Assembly (NCBI GenBank): GCA_022605955.1
Contig: JAKCOZ010000005.1
Span: forward strand, 55,568,750 to 55,632,749
Direction: 5' to 3'
DNA length: 64,000 nt
DNA from: Rallus limicola
Taxonomy: Eukaryota > Chordata > Aves > Gruiformes > Rallidae
The notes below the pieces were generated by a model. The model did no database searches and was not told the origin of the DNA. It saw only the letters and a program-made list of their open reading frames with translations. Below are positions 1 to 12,800 of the stretch, in pieces. Within the stretch, counting starts at the first letter, position 1, and every line of letters starts with the position of its first letter. The position numbers and the translations under genes are program-made.

Positions 1-806
1 GTTGCTCAGTTTGCACAGCCAAGCCAACAGCAATCCAGAAGCACGAGGTTATGAGAGAGATACAGTTCACAGGGGCTGGGAAGTGCTGAAGAACAACTGG
101 GTGACAGGTCCTCCTGCAAGCACCAGGGCTCTACGAGGGGCATTTTGAGACTCAAGGAATTTTTTCCACAAATCCCCAAGCAGTTAAAGCAGGCTCTTGC
201 CACGCAATTGTAGGGACCTCACCACAAAAACCACTTTATAGCCTCACAGAAACAGTCTTTTTAGAGATTATTTCTTGTTCATTGAGAGATTAGTTTTACC
301 ACATTTGAGAATACTTTTAAATATGAGTATTGGAAGTCTCTAGATGATACAAATGAAGTGCAGACCCCAATTCTCCAGCTCCACTTCACATCATTCACAC
401 AACCTAAGCCACACAAAGCCAGCGTGCTTCCCTTGTGAACAACTGAAAGCCACCACGAATATAAAATGGGAAAAATCAGTGGGTTTACAAATAGAACATC
501 AGGAATAATGAGCAAACAGATCTTATCTGCCTGTGAAAATTTACTACTGAGATTAGGCACATGGCAACGTGGCCAGATGAAACAGGTATTAGAGTAGAAA
601 AAGGAAAAGAAAGATACTGATAATTTTTTTTCCTGGTTTAACACTTCTCTTGAAGTAACCATGTGCAGCTTTGTCTCTTTGCTGCTGGCAAGCATAAGTA
701 CCAGGAACCTCTGAGCAGAAGGGTCTGCAGGGAAGCCCTCCGGATTGCCCAGCGCAGCAGGACCCGAGCTCCCCAGCAGCAGGGTAGGAAAAACCCCTTC
801 TCTTAC
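1..806 (-). other. KTN1 intron after exon 33, cut by the window edge
   Basis: It starts at the donor GTAAGA. I found no further kinectin exon, no repeat element and no other gene here. Confidence 0.8.
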
Positions 807-896
807 CATGTTGGAAGGAAGAGAGACTTTAGGGAACAGCTTCTGGAGTAGTTGACGTGTCTCCACCTCGGCAGCTTCCAAATGCTGTTGCTTCTC
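807..896 (-). CDS. KTN1: KTN1 exon 33, last coding exon in the window
   Basis: This 90-base phase-0 exon covers residues 1065-1094: [20 protein letters not shown], ending KVSLPSNM. The acceptor is ATTTAG and the donor GTAAGA. The next segment expected from other kinectins (an aromatic stretch with Tyr and Trp) is not found in 1-806, so the following exon lies outside the window. Confidence 0.94.
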
Positions 897-3800
897 CTAA
901 ATCAAGAGAAGGGCTCATGTGAAATTGGGCAACAGGCTTCACAGACCTGACAATAGCCTCTTCTACTATTGGAGTAACTTAACCCAGAAAGTCACTTTCA
1001 AGTGAGAAAGGTGCTATAGTCTCTAAAATTCCCAGTAAATCGCTTCAAAAATTGATGTTGAATTGCTTCAGAAATTGGCCTCTGCATTTGCTCATGCTTA
1101 AGGTTTTATTTTCATTAAGTCCTCCTCCAATCTAGCCTGTTTGTAGAGAAATTACACCATCATTTGCAACTCAAACTACACCGCTGAGTACCTGTGCCCA
1201 CAGATAACACCAACTCTGCCACTCAAGTTGAACCATCTCAAAACCAGAAAGTTTGGACAATCAGCATTTTTTTAATAAAAAAAAAAAAAAAGAGAAACAA
1301 TAAAAACCCCAAAACATCTATACTTATTTAAAATCATTTGGATGGGGGAGAAAAAAAATCACTATAAATTAATGTCACCACATCAAAACCAGAGAATTAA
1401 AGGCAAAAGGAAACTTTGTGTTAATGCACATTTGAACCAGGCCAAGAAAGCAAGACTCTATCTTCTAAATTTTAAAGGTTCAAAAGGGAGACCTTCACAT
1501 CCCCCTTCCCCAAGCTTGGATGCAATGGAAAATAATTATTGGAGCCATATGACAATCTCCATGGGTTTTTTTGTCACTGCTCTGCAAATACAGGTACACA
1601 GAGCCCAGGGCACCACGGATCCATCGTTCAGTTAATTCATATTAAAAACAGACCAGCCACAGGACATTCCCTTGCTGTGCCTGTGGCAGATTGGTTTAAT
1701 TTAGCCACAGGATGCTCAGGCTCCTGTGAAAGTTTAAATAAAGCAAGCCTGGAGCCCTGCACAGAAGGGCAGCTTTCAGCTCAAACCCTTCCCTAATATT
1801 TAGGGTTTGGTTGGGTTGGATTTTTATCCTTTACAAGAGATCGGTGGCATTAGTAGGTTGAGGTTCAGAGACAGAAATGGACGGGACACATTAGGTTGTG
1901 AAGTTGTGCTAAGCGTGTTAGTTCTCAGCAATTTAGGAACCACCCAGAAGTGGCAAATGGCTGTTGGATGAAGTCTGAGGACTGCAAGAGAAAGCAGGCA
2001 AGTGTTAGCACACAGCAAAAGCACGTACACGGCTTCTCCGAGCATGGGGCCAAGCAAAGAGCAGACGCGTCTCCAAAACACAGATGCACAATCCCAAACC
2101 AGAGCTCACCTGCTTCTAGCTACCTGACTTGTGTTTTTAAAGGTTAATTTGATGCTTTTTAAAAAAAAATAAATAAATTCCATAGTAGCAATTAACACCA
2201 GATCAGGTTCATAGCAAACACAAGCTCCTTTCAGAGCAATTCACGCCCCGTATCATTTTGAACATCAGCTCCAAGGGGACCTGTCAAGCTTTATGTGCTT
2301 CCAAGGAGGAAATTTACAGCTGTGGTGGCATCATTTCCCTGAGAAGTTCCCAGGTTTTTAATTGATAGTTTAGTCCTAGATCTTCATGGGTCCAATAAAT
2401 TGATTCAAGCACAGCAAAAGCCCAGTAGATGAAAGCAGGTTGCTCACCAGCAGAGTTTTGATCCTAGAGCTCCCCACAAAGAGAAAAATAAACCAACACA
2501 CCAGCTCACGACAGCTCTAATGATTACACAAGCAGAAACCAAGAGTCAGCATGCCCACAAATTAAGGGTAAAAGTAAGAAAACTAAAGACAACGGGAAGA
2601 AGCAGAGGTGAGAGTACAGGAGCGCTCCCTTGGAAGAGACTATATTTAAACTGCAGTAAAAGTTTAATTTAAAAAAAAAAACAAAACCCCAGCTGCAGAT
2701 CTGCTTCTAGCTTAATGCATCATTTCCAGCAGTTAACATTACAACCTTGGCAGTCTTGTTCACTTTGTCCTGCAGCAATTTTTCAGTTGATGCCAATGCT
2801 TCCATGGCTTTCCAGTTTTTCTTCCGAAGCTCCTAATCATTTTTAGAAAGAATTATTTCAGTTCAGCCAATATTCAAAACTGTTGTGCTTTTATTTCAGA
2901 GATGAGATATTTTGCATTACAATCCACTGTGTGCATTTAGGATGCTGGTTACTGCAAGATGATTTTTGGCATGGGAAGGTGACATACACTAGTGAAAACA
3001 AGTGTGATGTTCAAAGAGTTTGAATTAAAAAAAAGGGGGGAGGGGGGAACCACAAAGTAATGCCAAATTCTCTGCCCAACCTGCCTCACACACCCAAAAG
3101 TGATCCGGGTGTTACTGCAGAGCATATCACTGCAGGGACCCCCCCCACTTTGACTGCACTTGTAAGAAGAAAGAGGGAAGTTTTCAGAAGTAGTGAGGAA
3201 CACAAGACACCAAACCACAGATCACACAACAGTGTTAGGCATGTCGCGTTGCAGAACCCAGCATGGACCCCAGGAGACATGGAGGCATAACACATTTAGG
3301 TCCCTGATCTTGCAGCCAGATCTAGCCATGTAAATCTTCAGCCCAGCCAGGCCTCAGCCCAAACTAGGCCTCAGCCCAAACCAACTGCGCCAAGGGTGAT
3401 CGTAGCAACACAAAGCTTAGGGCCTTGGTTCGCAGCATTTAACCATGCAACTCTTTCCGCTGTGCCCAAAGAAAAACTGGTTTGCTCACCAGTGCCCTCC
3501 TGGGAGGTTCTGGGGTTTCACCAGCAGCGAGCACACCCCAGATCCACAGGGAAACATCACCGCGCCGTGCTGCGCTCCTGCATCTTTCTTGGCAAGGTCA
3601 TCAAACGTGTACTCCACAAGACATCAACATGCAAGCTCAGGTACGAGGCTGAGAGCTCTTGTAAAAATAATAAGCCTCACAGCTATTACCTAGGGAGGAC
3701 TGTGAGCCGTGTGGGGAGGTTATGATGCTTGGGACCTAATCTTTTTAATTTTTTCCAACCCCCAGAACAATCTCCTTTAGCAAAAGGCTGTATTTTAATT

Positions 3801-6800
3801 CACCAACAAAGTGGCATTCAAACCCTACCGTGTACCTACACTAGTTTTACTCCTCCACTTCCATTTGCCTGCTACATGGGACATAAACCCAAGACTCAAT
3901 GAAATTGTGATGGTGAAAGCTGGGACCTACAGGCATGGTCTTCAGCAGCCAGATTTTCACCCACACCACAAAGGGCATGCAGACCTTGCAATTGCCCAGG
4001 TAACGAGCACACGTCTTCTACCTTTCCAGCTCATCTGCCTTCTGAGAAGACCCAGACACTTTCTCTCTACTTTACTTCAGCTCTTGAGCAACACTACTTG
4101 CTCAAAAGCTCACATTCTTAAAATTTTCCTTGTGCATCTTCCCTTAAACCATCCAACTCCCAAGCAATAAAACGTATTGCACAGTATTCAGGCTATCAAG
4201 GATACACAGGGAGTTAAACCCCCTGTATTTTAACAGCTTTCCTCCATATTCCTTAAAAGATGCCATTCTTTTGCACTACACAGGTAATTTACTACAAGGA
4301 GGTAACTTCACAGCTCCATGAGAGAAGATAGAGCCTCTACTTCCACCCACAAACCTCCTCTGCACCATCAGTGCCTGCTGTGAAAGATGGTTCACCGTCC
4401 TTCACCTAAGGTCAGGATTATTCCCTCTTTGGAACAGGAAAAGCCTGATCTGAGATCCCCGAAGGCAATGCCTCCTCCCATGTCCATGCACAAGGACCAT
4501 AACTTTGGTCAGAGCCCTCTTAATCGTCCCACCCTCCCTCTTCTTCCCTTGGGTTAGCAGGGCTAACAAGGCTTGAATCCAAATCTGAGAACTTCCTAAG
4601 GGATGTGTCCCCAGCCAAGTCTCCTCCCTCTTATTGTATCAGCAGCTTGTCAAAGAGCTGACAAAACCCGGAGTCCCCTGGAGTAAGGTATGCTTAGTTC
4701 CTCCCAAGAAAACAGGAGGAGTGTCCAGGGGACACCATAAAGCAGACAACTGTCAGAAATATTTTCATAGCAGGCAGCCCTATGGGAGTGCTGGGCACAT
4801 GGCTGTTCTTTGGGAGGAGGGATTTTTAGACAGGGGGGAGGTGGGAGAAGAGGTTCCTTACATTGTTCTTTTTCCTCTGCTGCTCAAAAGCATTTCTCTG
4901 AGAGGTGAGCTCATTTTGGAGACTGGCGATTTCCTTCTCTTTCCCTGCAACCCTGAATTAGCAAAAAAAAAAAAAAAAAAGAATCACAAACAAGTCAGGA
5001 GACATTTAAGAAATTCCAAGTGAAGCACTGACACCCTTTCATCTACACTAAACTTCCCTTCCCTTCCAGCAACACGCCCTTTGAAAAGCTGCTCTCACTG
5101 ACTTGGCAGCACCGCTTACTTCCTACTGCTCTGCGAGCCGCAGGCTGCCAGAGCAAAGCCCATTGTAAAGCTGTTGTTTGCCTACAACAGCCATCCACAC
5201 ACATTTATCAAGGCCACGGAAAGGCAACAACTTCGATGAGGAGAAGTCAGCCAGCCCACGCCTGTACAACACAGGCGCTGCCTGCTGGAGAGGAGCAGTC
5301 TTTTCCAAGCACACTGATTACACAATTTAGAAGTCGTTTAGCTGAAAAGAAAAATACTTCAGCCAGCTAAAAATGCACCACAGTGGCGATGTGTGCTGCA
5401 CAGTATAAGCTGGCACAGCACTAGCTTCCACATAGCTGCATAGAGCACTTCAGTTCTGTGTCCTACCATGCTTCTCCCCTCCCAGGGGGAGGATTTTTAA
5501 CAGATAGGTGATCACAGAATCACAAGACTGGAAAAGACCTTTAAGATCATCAAGTCCAACCATTCCTGTCCCGTGCTAAACCAGATCCCTGAGCACCTCA
5601 TCTCCCCTCTGTTAAACACACCCAGGGCTGGGGACTCAACCCCCTCCCTGGGCAGCGTGGGCCAGGCCCTGACAACTCTGCCAGGGAAGAACTTTTCCCT
5701 CCCAGCTGAGCTGAGCCTGCCCTGGCACAGCTTGAGCCCACTGCCCCTTGTCCCATCTCCTGTCCCCTGGCTGAAGAGACCAGCACCCACCTCTCTGCAC
5801 AGGTCAGGCCATCCTCAGCCTCCACTTCTCCAGGCTGAACACCCCCAGCTCCCTCAGCTGCTCCTCAGAGGATTTGCTCTCCAGCCCCTTCCCCAGCCTG
5901 GTTGCCCTTCTCTGGACACGCTCCAGGCCCTCAATGTCCTTCTTGTACTGAGGGGCCCAAAACTGGACACAGCACTCGAGGTGCAGCCTCACCAACACTG
6001 AGTACAGGGGCACAATCCCTGCCCTGGCCCTGCTGCCACGCTGGGTCTAACACAAGCCAGGATACTGTTGGTCTCCTTGGCCACCCAGGCACACTGCTGG
6101 CTCACGTTCAGCCTGCAGCCACCCAACACCCCCAGGTACTTCTCTGCCTGACACCTCACCAAGCCCTCCTGCCCCAAGCCTGTAGTGCTGTATGGGGTTG
6201 TTATATCCCATGTGCAGGACTCTACACTTGGCCTAGTTAATTTTACAATACAAACCACCACCACCTACTAAAGCTGAAGTTCCAAGAAAAAAGCCTGTCA
6301 CTTGTGCTTGAAACACCACCATTTAACTCTTGAGGCACACAGCTGAGCTGGCACAGGTTTTGAATTAAATCAGTGGTGGCTTGCTTACGCTGTGGGCACA
6401 ACACACTGCAAGCACTCTCTGCAGAAGGCTGCAGCTGAGGATTATCAGCGTGAGCAGCATCTAATCTTTGCATTCAAGTTCTATTAGGTAGTAAAGTGGG
6501 GTTTTTTTACTGGCCACTTCTCACACACTGACATTGTACATTTGACATTCTGTTTCATCCTGTAAATTTCCTGAGCACTAAGTGAAATGAAGCGCTTATC
6601 TGTTGTGTGGAACTTTTGGCAGTACTCACACTTGCAGAAGCTCCTCGCTTTGGACAGCCAGAGATGCCTACAAACAGACAGAAACTCATTAGGAGCAGAT
6701 CAGCAGAGAGTGATGCAGAGGGCATGATCTGCCTCATTAACCAGGCATCGCTGCCACGCTCTTGGCCCTCAAGGGAGTCCTGTCTAGCCTCCTTTGGCCA

Positions 6801-9800
6801 GAAGAGCCCTGGCTGTGATACAGCACGGGAAGACAGGGTGGAAAGCTCAACAAGAACACAGCAGGAGAAGGAAAGAACACAAGACTGAAAAGTTCACACG
6901 ATAAAGGGAAGCTAGAACAGATATGGAACAGCCAGAAAAGCTGACTTAGCGCAATCCAACCCTGACACCGTCCTGGGATTGTCCCAGAGTCAGCCCACAG
7001 TTTGCCATGCCATCCACACACTGACCTCACCGGGTAGCACTGCAATTGGAAGCTGTACCTGTTTGCAATTCTCCTGCTTTAATTCTTGAATTTGAACTTT
7101 GAAAGATTCGTTTTCCTTTTGCACATCCTGATGAAAGAGAAGAGGCAATACACACAGGTGTATACACAGAGATATAAACTCACAGTATGTACTCTCCTCA
7201 ACACATGAGACACATGTATGAAAACTTTACCTGCAGCTGCTTTACTTGGCTCGCAATTTCTCTCTCCTTTTCTTCCACTACAGCTCTCAACTTCTTCATT
7301 TGTTCCTCTTCCCCTTTCAACCTACAGAGGTGGTTTAGAAAGGAAGAAAAGCAAAGCTCAGGTAAGAATTCATGCTAAAAAGGGACAGCTGCTCTACCTG
7401 GGACAGTTTTCAGCAGCAGAAGGTAACTATTTTGTATGCTGTATCTAAGCAATCCATCAACAGGAGAGCACATGGAGAAGAAACCATTGCATGATGGCTC
7501 CAACCCAAGAAAGCTAACAGAAATACATGCCAGCTGCAGCAGGACCTGTCACAAACTCTTACCTCTAAGAACTGGCCTGGGGCAAGAGAGCCCTTTCACA
7601 GGCCAAACGGCATTATGTTTAGTCATAGTGGACCTCAGCAGCGTTCTGAGCCGAAGTGGGAGGGAAGTGACTGATTACACAAGCAAATCCCACTAGTCAG
7701 CTGGCTGTGAAGGTGCCAGGGACAGTTTTCCAAAGGTGAGGCTGCCTTAGGCACTGCATACTGGCTATAGAGGAGCTCTGCAGGGAGGGCAGGGCACTAC
7801 AAGAGCTGCACTGAAGACAAAAGTCCTTTTTGGCAGAGTCTCATACAACTTCCCTCTGACTTAGAGCAGCCAGACAAGGCAGCATCAAACCAGAGGGAAG
7901 TCTGGCAGCGCTTCTCCATAAAACAGAAGCCGGAGAACCAGCTATTGCATCTCAAACAGCAAACTATTTGTTCATTGCTTTTACCGATTCTGCCACAGGC
8001 ACTTAAATCCCCACTCTCTTAAACATGCTAAGCAGAAGGAGAAATTATCACCAGACACAAGAAGTAGGAGCAATTTCACTAGTTAGTAAAGCCCTGGGCG
8101 ATCATTGCCTTCCGCAAAGCGTACGAGCGCCGCTACTTCAGCGGGCCAGGCAGGGACGCCAGACGCTCGCCGTTACCCACGGCAGCAGACGTGCTGGCTG
8201 GGGTACATCCTTCAGCACTAACAGCTTCTTTTAGCAAAGCCCATAAAATTCTTGAAACCAGCTCATACATTCCAATTTCAGAGGAACGCCAGCACCGAGT
8301 GCTGATCATCAACAGGCGCTCGCTCGAGAAACCGCTAGTAAACATACTCACAGGCTCTCCAGGTCCTGGACTTGGGATGCAGCAGGTACCTGGAAAACAA
8401 AGCAATTCCCAACCTTATTTTGATGGCACAGCAATGCTTTCAAATGAACAGTAACTCTTTGCATGAGCAAGGCAGCTTTGCACCACGCAGCTCCAACAGT
8501 ACTTGCCAAAGAAACTTCTTGAAGCACAGCTTACAAGCAACCCAAACTTCACACCAGCCAATTTCTCTCCATTCCACCTTTCCCCTGGGATAAATGCCTG
8601 TCTAGACATCCACTGAAAATAAAAATGTAGCTCTGTTTCTCCCCTTTATCATCAACAAAAATCCAAACTGAGCCAGAATACAGCCTTACTGGAAACATTC
8701 TTCTGTTCCATAACACCTGCCTCCAAAGGATGTCTTGGCTGCCTGTGCTAAAGTCCAGTGCAGGAAATCAAAAACTCAAATACTGCAGCCAGTTGCAACT
8801 TCTGCAACAGGTAAAGGCAGGGAGTAACCACATCAAAGCCTGACCACTTCGAGAGGAGCTGTTACATTCAGTTCCTCCATGACCAGAGTCCTACAGAGAT
8901 GCTAATTCAGCCAGCAAGGAGGTACCTACGACAACCATGATTCTGCTGATGAGCTTCAAAGCTTTCAGACTGCTATAGCTACACATTAAGGACATCATCA
9001 CCAAGTTAAACCCCCCAGAACTTATTACCTGTGTTAAGAACTGGTTCAGTTTAACACAGTTGAACAACCAGGCTTTTTGCACTGTAGTTTAGTCAAATAG
9101 GATTGAAAATAGCTCTGTAGGTTGAAGCCAACACAACCCCTTTGCAAGAGGCAGAGGAAAAATAAAATCTTCTAGTACAACTGAGCAGCATTCCCAAGCC
9201 CCATCCACTCCATAGGCCATACCTGTTGGAGCTGTTGCAGGTTCTGTTGTTCTAACTCCTGAACTTTACTGGTTAACTGTGCAATTGTATCTTTCTGACC
9301 CTTTGGGAGGAAAAAAAGAAAAAAAAAGGAGTTTAGAAGTGTAAATGTAACTTTTCTACAGCCAGAAATACTGCAGCAGGATTTAATTTCCCTTTAGAAT
9401 ACCAAGGGAGCTCACCTGCAGCCATTCTGCTTTTGTAGCAATCTCTTTCTCCTTCTCTTCCAACAAGGTCTCCATGGTTTTCACCTGCTTTTCCTTCCCC
9501 TTCAACCTGTACCATTTCAGACAGACACACAGCATAAACCCTTGCTCTTTATCCATCTGTTAGAGATATCCTGTGCTTTGCAGCACACAACACACAAAAG
9601 CACTGTACATGATGAAAGGCACAAACAATTCACCCCCTAATAATCAGGTGTGAACGCTTCCACCTCAGGCTGGGTTAGCAGGGGATGCCCTTCATCAATG
9701 GTACTGCTTGTTATGTGAAAGCAGACAAATTCTGCACCAACAGATATATTTATATTGCAGGGATTTCCCATGCATGCACTCTCCTCATCTAAAAATACAT

Positions 9801-12800
9801 GTTTCACAGAATCCCCAAGTGATTTGGGTTAGAAAGGACTTCTGGAGATCATCTAGTCCAGGCCCTCTGCCAGAGCAGGATCCCCTTGAGCAGGCTGCAC
9901 AGGGCAGGATCCAGGATCATGGGGCTTGAATGTCTCCAGAGATGGAGACTCCTCAACCTCTCTGGGCAGCGTGGCCCAGGGCTCTGCCATCCTCCCAGCA
10001 AAGAAGTTCCTCCTCAGGGTTAGATGGAACTTCCTCTGCTCCAGTCTGTGTCCACGGCCCCTTGTCCTGTCCCTGGGCATCACTGAACACAGACTGACCC
10101 ATCCTACTGGCCACCACTCCTCAAGTATCTATCAGCATTAATAAGATCCCCACTCAGCCTTCTCTTCTCTAAAAAAGAAAAAGTCTAAAAGCCCCAAGTC
10201 TCTCAACCTCTCTTCAGAGAGATGTTCTGGTCCCCTTCATCCTGTCCACAGCCCCTTTTTGTCCCCTATCCAGTAGCTCTCTGTCCTTCTTGACCCAGGG
10301 AGCCCAGCACTTCACACGCTATTCCAGATGAGGCCTCACCAGGGCCAAGTAGAGGAGCAAGAGAACCTCCCTCAATCTGCTGGCCACACTTTTCCCCCAC
10401 TCTCTGGTTGGGGACACAAGTGACTGACGACCACAGTGACTCAATTCTCATTCATCCACCCAGCTACAGCACAGGCATTACCAAAGTGACTTTGCCACAA
10501 AGCCTTGCCTACATCCTTCCATCCTGACTTGAATTTTAATTAGCCTTGTCAGCTAATTGGGGTTCACACAGCACTTTGCCCTGTTTGCTGGCTCAGCCAG
10601 GACCAGGTATTTAAGAAGGATATTTAAGAAGGACACACATCTCCTAAGACCAGTATTAACAGCCTGGCTCACTTCATGTGAGGCACAGCACCAAGCAAGA
10701 CCTTTTAAACTTAAACCAGACAGGAGCAGGGAAGCAAGGGGTGCATGTCAGGCACCTAACATCTGTACTTACAGAGTCTGAAGTTCTTTCACTTGTGACG
10801 TAATTGACACCTAAAGAAAACAATCAGCAGTTGAGTTTGGTGCAGGTGGAAGAGACCTGTAAACACTATGAATTGCTTTAGGGAGAATTAGGGGAAGAGA
10901 GTCATTAGATGTGACTAAAATAGGCCCTGTCTGTGGCAGTTATGTAAGCATAAACATGCTGCTGTGGTTTTTTTTTAATGGGAAAGTAAATGCTGAGGAG
11001 CCAAGTGTCTCCACTATTCACTCTCTCCACATTTCAAATGTAACTTCCAGTGCCAATGGGAACAGCAGCAGGGCACCCTTCTGCCACAGGGCACAGAGGA
11101 AGAAGCAGACACTGATAAACAACCATCTCGCTGGCAACTACAGCTCACATCAGAGATCACCCCTGGTTACTTAGACCTTTGCACAAGCAGGGGCTTTTGA
11201 GATGTTGGTACTCCCTTAAATTCCTATTCTAAGGATAGAGATGGATTGAACAAACAACATTTAGTGGGAACATTCCCTTTGAATTTTGTAGCAGAGCCTG
11301 ACAGTGGCTGGCTGTGTAGATACCAGCTACCCAAGCAGCTTCATTCTCTATCACAGCATGGCAGGAGTTTCCACATCCCTAAAAGCCTCTATTCTTCTTG
11401 AAGGGTATCAAAACCTGCACATACCCCACCTTTGGAGCAAGCACCCCTCATCTCCCTCATCCCTCATCTCTCTTTTCCCCAAGACAGCAGCTCTAAAGCA
11501 CATTTTGTTCTGGGTTCTGCTGCAGTTCCAGGGAAAGGGGGGAAAAAAAACAACCACCCAACAAAAACCACAACACAAATAATTCCTCCAGTTCCTGGGA
11601 ATTTGCTTTGGAGGAAAAGCCTAGGATGGAAACACATTCTATGAAGCTTTGCCTAAAAAAGGGCAAAATTTGAATGCTAAGGCAAGAAGAAAAGGGGGTG
11701 ACATGTTGGAATGTAGCTAGAAAAGACTGAAAAAAGTGCAGCCCAAGCCAACCAGCACCAATACCCCACACAAACAAGCAAACAAACTTCCTGGCAGCAC
11801 GATGGATTAAGCTGCTGGCAGAACAGGCTCCCTAAGGAAATATGGGTTCCCATTAGTTTGGATGCTAGACAGCAGGCATGCCAAAAAAGCCAACATTCCT
11901 CCATATTTCTGCATTCCTGATAGCTAGAATAAAACTCAGTCTGCCAAGACAAGCTTTCTTTGGATGCCAGAAAGAAAACAGTCTTGGTTTTACCTGGAAA
12001 CCTAATCCTATTTGGGCCAGTAGTATTGTTGTAGCAACACAGAAAGGCCAACAAAAGCCAAAGCACCTTCAGCACTTGAGATCTCCAAGGTGGCAGCCTC
12101 CAAGGAGGTCCAGGGTTTCACAGCAGGGATAGTAAGTGATACACCCAGCCAGAGCTAAGACTCAAGGCCTTAGGGAATAGCAAATCTCTAAAAATTTCAT
12201 ACTAAAAAGTCCAAAAAGCTTTGGAATCTGGTTTCTGAAGGAGAGGAGGAGTTGTAATACATATTATGGGCTTCATACCCAAGAACACCATGGCTCTACC
12301 TCTGAACAGCTCCATCATCACTCAGTGGCATTCACCAGTGAGAGAAAACACACCAGAACAAGTGAGCAGAACAAGTGAGCAGCACATCCAAGGCAAGGCT
12401 GTTTCACACTTCTTGGCACTAAGGTATTTTACCTGTTTTTCCATCTCAAGCTGGGAATTTCCTACTTCTTCTTTCAGAGCCTCTATTTCCTGTGTCAAAG
12501 CCTTTTCAATGACAAAACAGACAGGATTGGACAATGGAAACACAAAAAACCACCACAGAAATGGACACTACAAATTCATCACTATAGAATGCCATGCAGT
12601 AACAAGTAAATGGTAGTCAGTGGCACAGACACAGAGAGGAAGGGAGGTACTGCAGAGGTAGATACCTGCACAGTCTTCTCCTTGCTTGCTACTTTAAGGA
12701 TTTCAGCTTGTAGGAGTTCTTCCACCGATTTTATTTTCCCATCCTTCTCATGGATGCTTGGAAAGAGCAGAGAGAAACAATTATCTGACAATTCAGTGAG

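Noticed and set aside
5573..6001. 142-codon open frame on the plus strand
   Set aside because: It is the antisense of a CR1 3' region. A similar translation appears at the other CR1 copy near 24000, which shows it follows the repeat, not a gene.
8191..8454. Open frame in the CpG-dense patch as a possible retrogene
   Set aside because: No protein family was recognised, it runs antisense through KTN1 exon 27, and there is no poly-A tail or target duplication.
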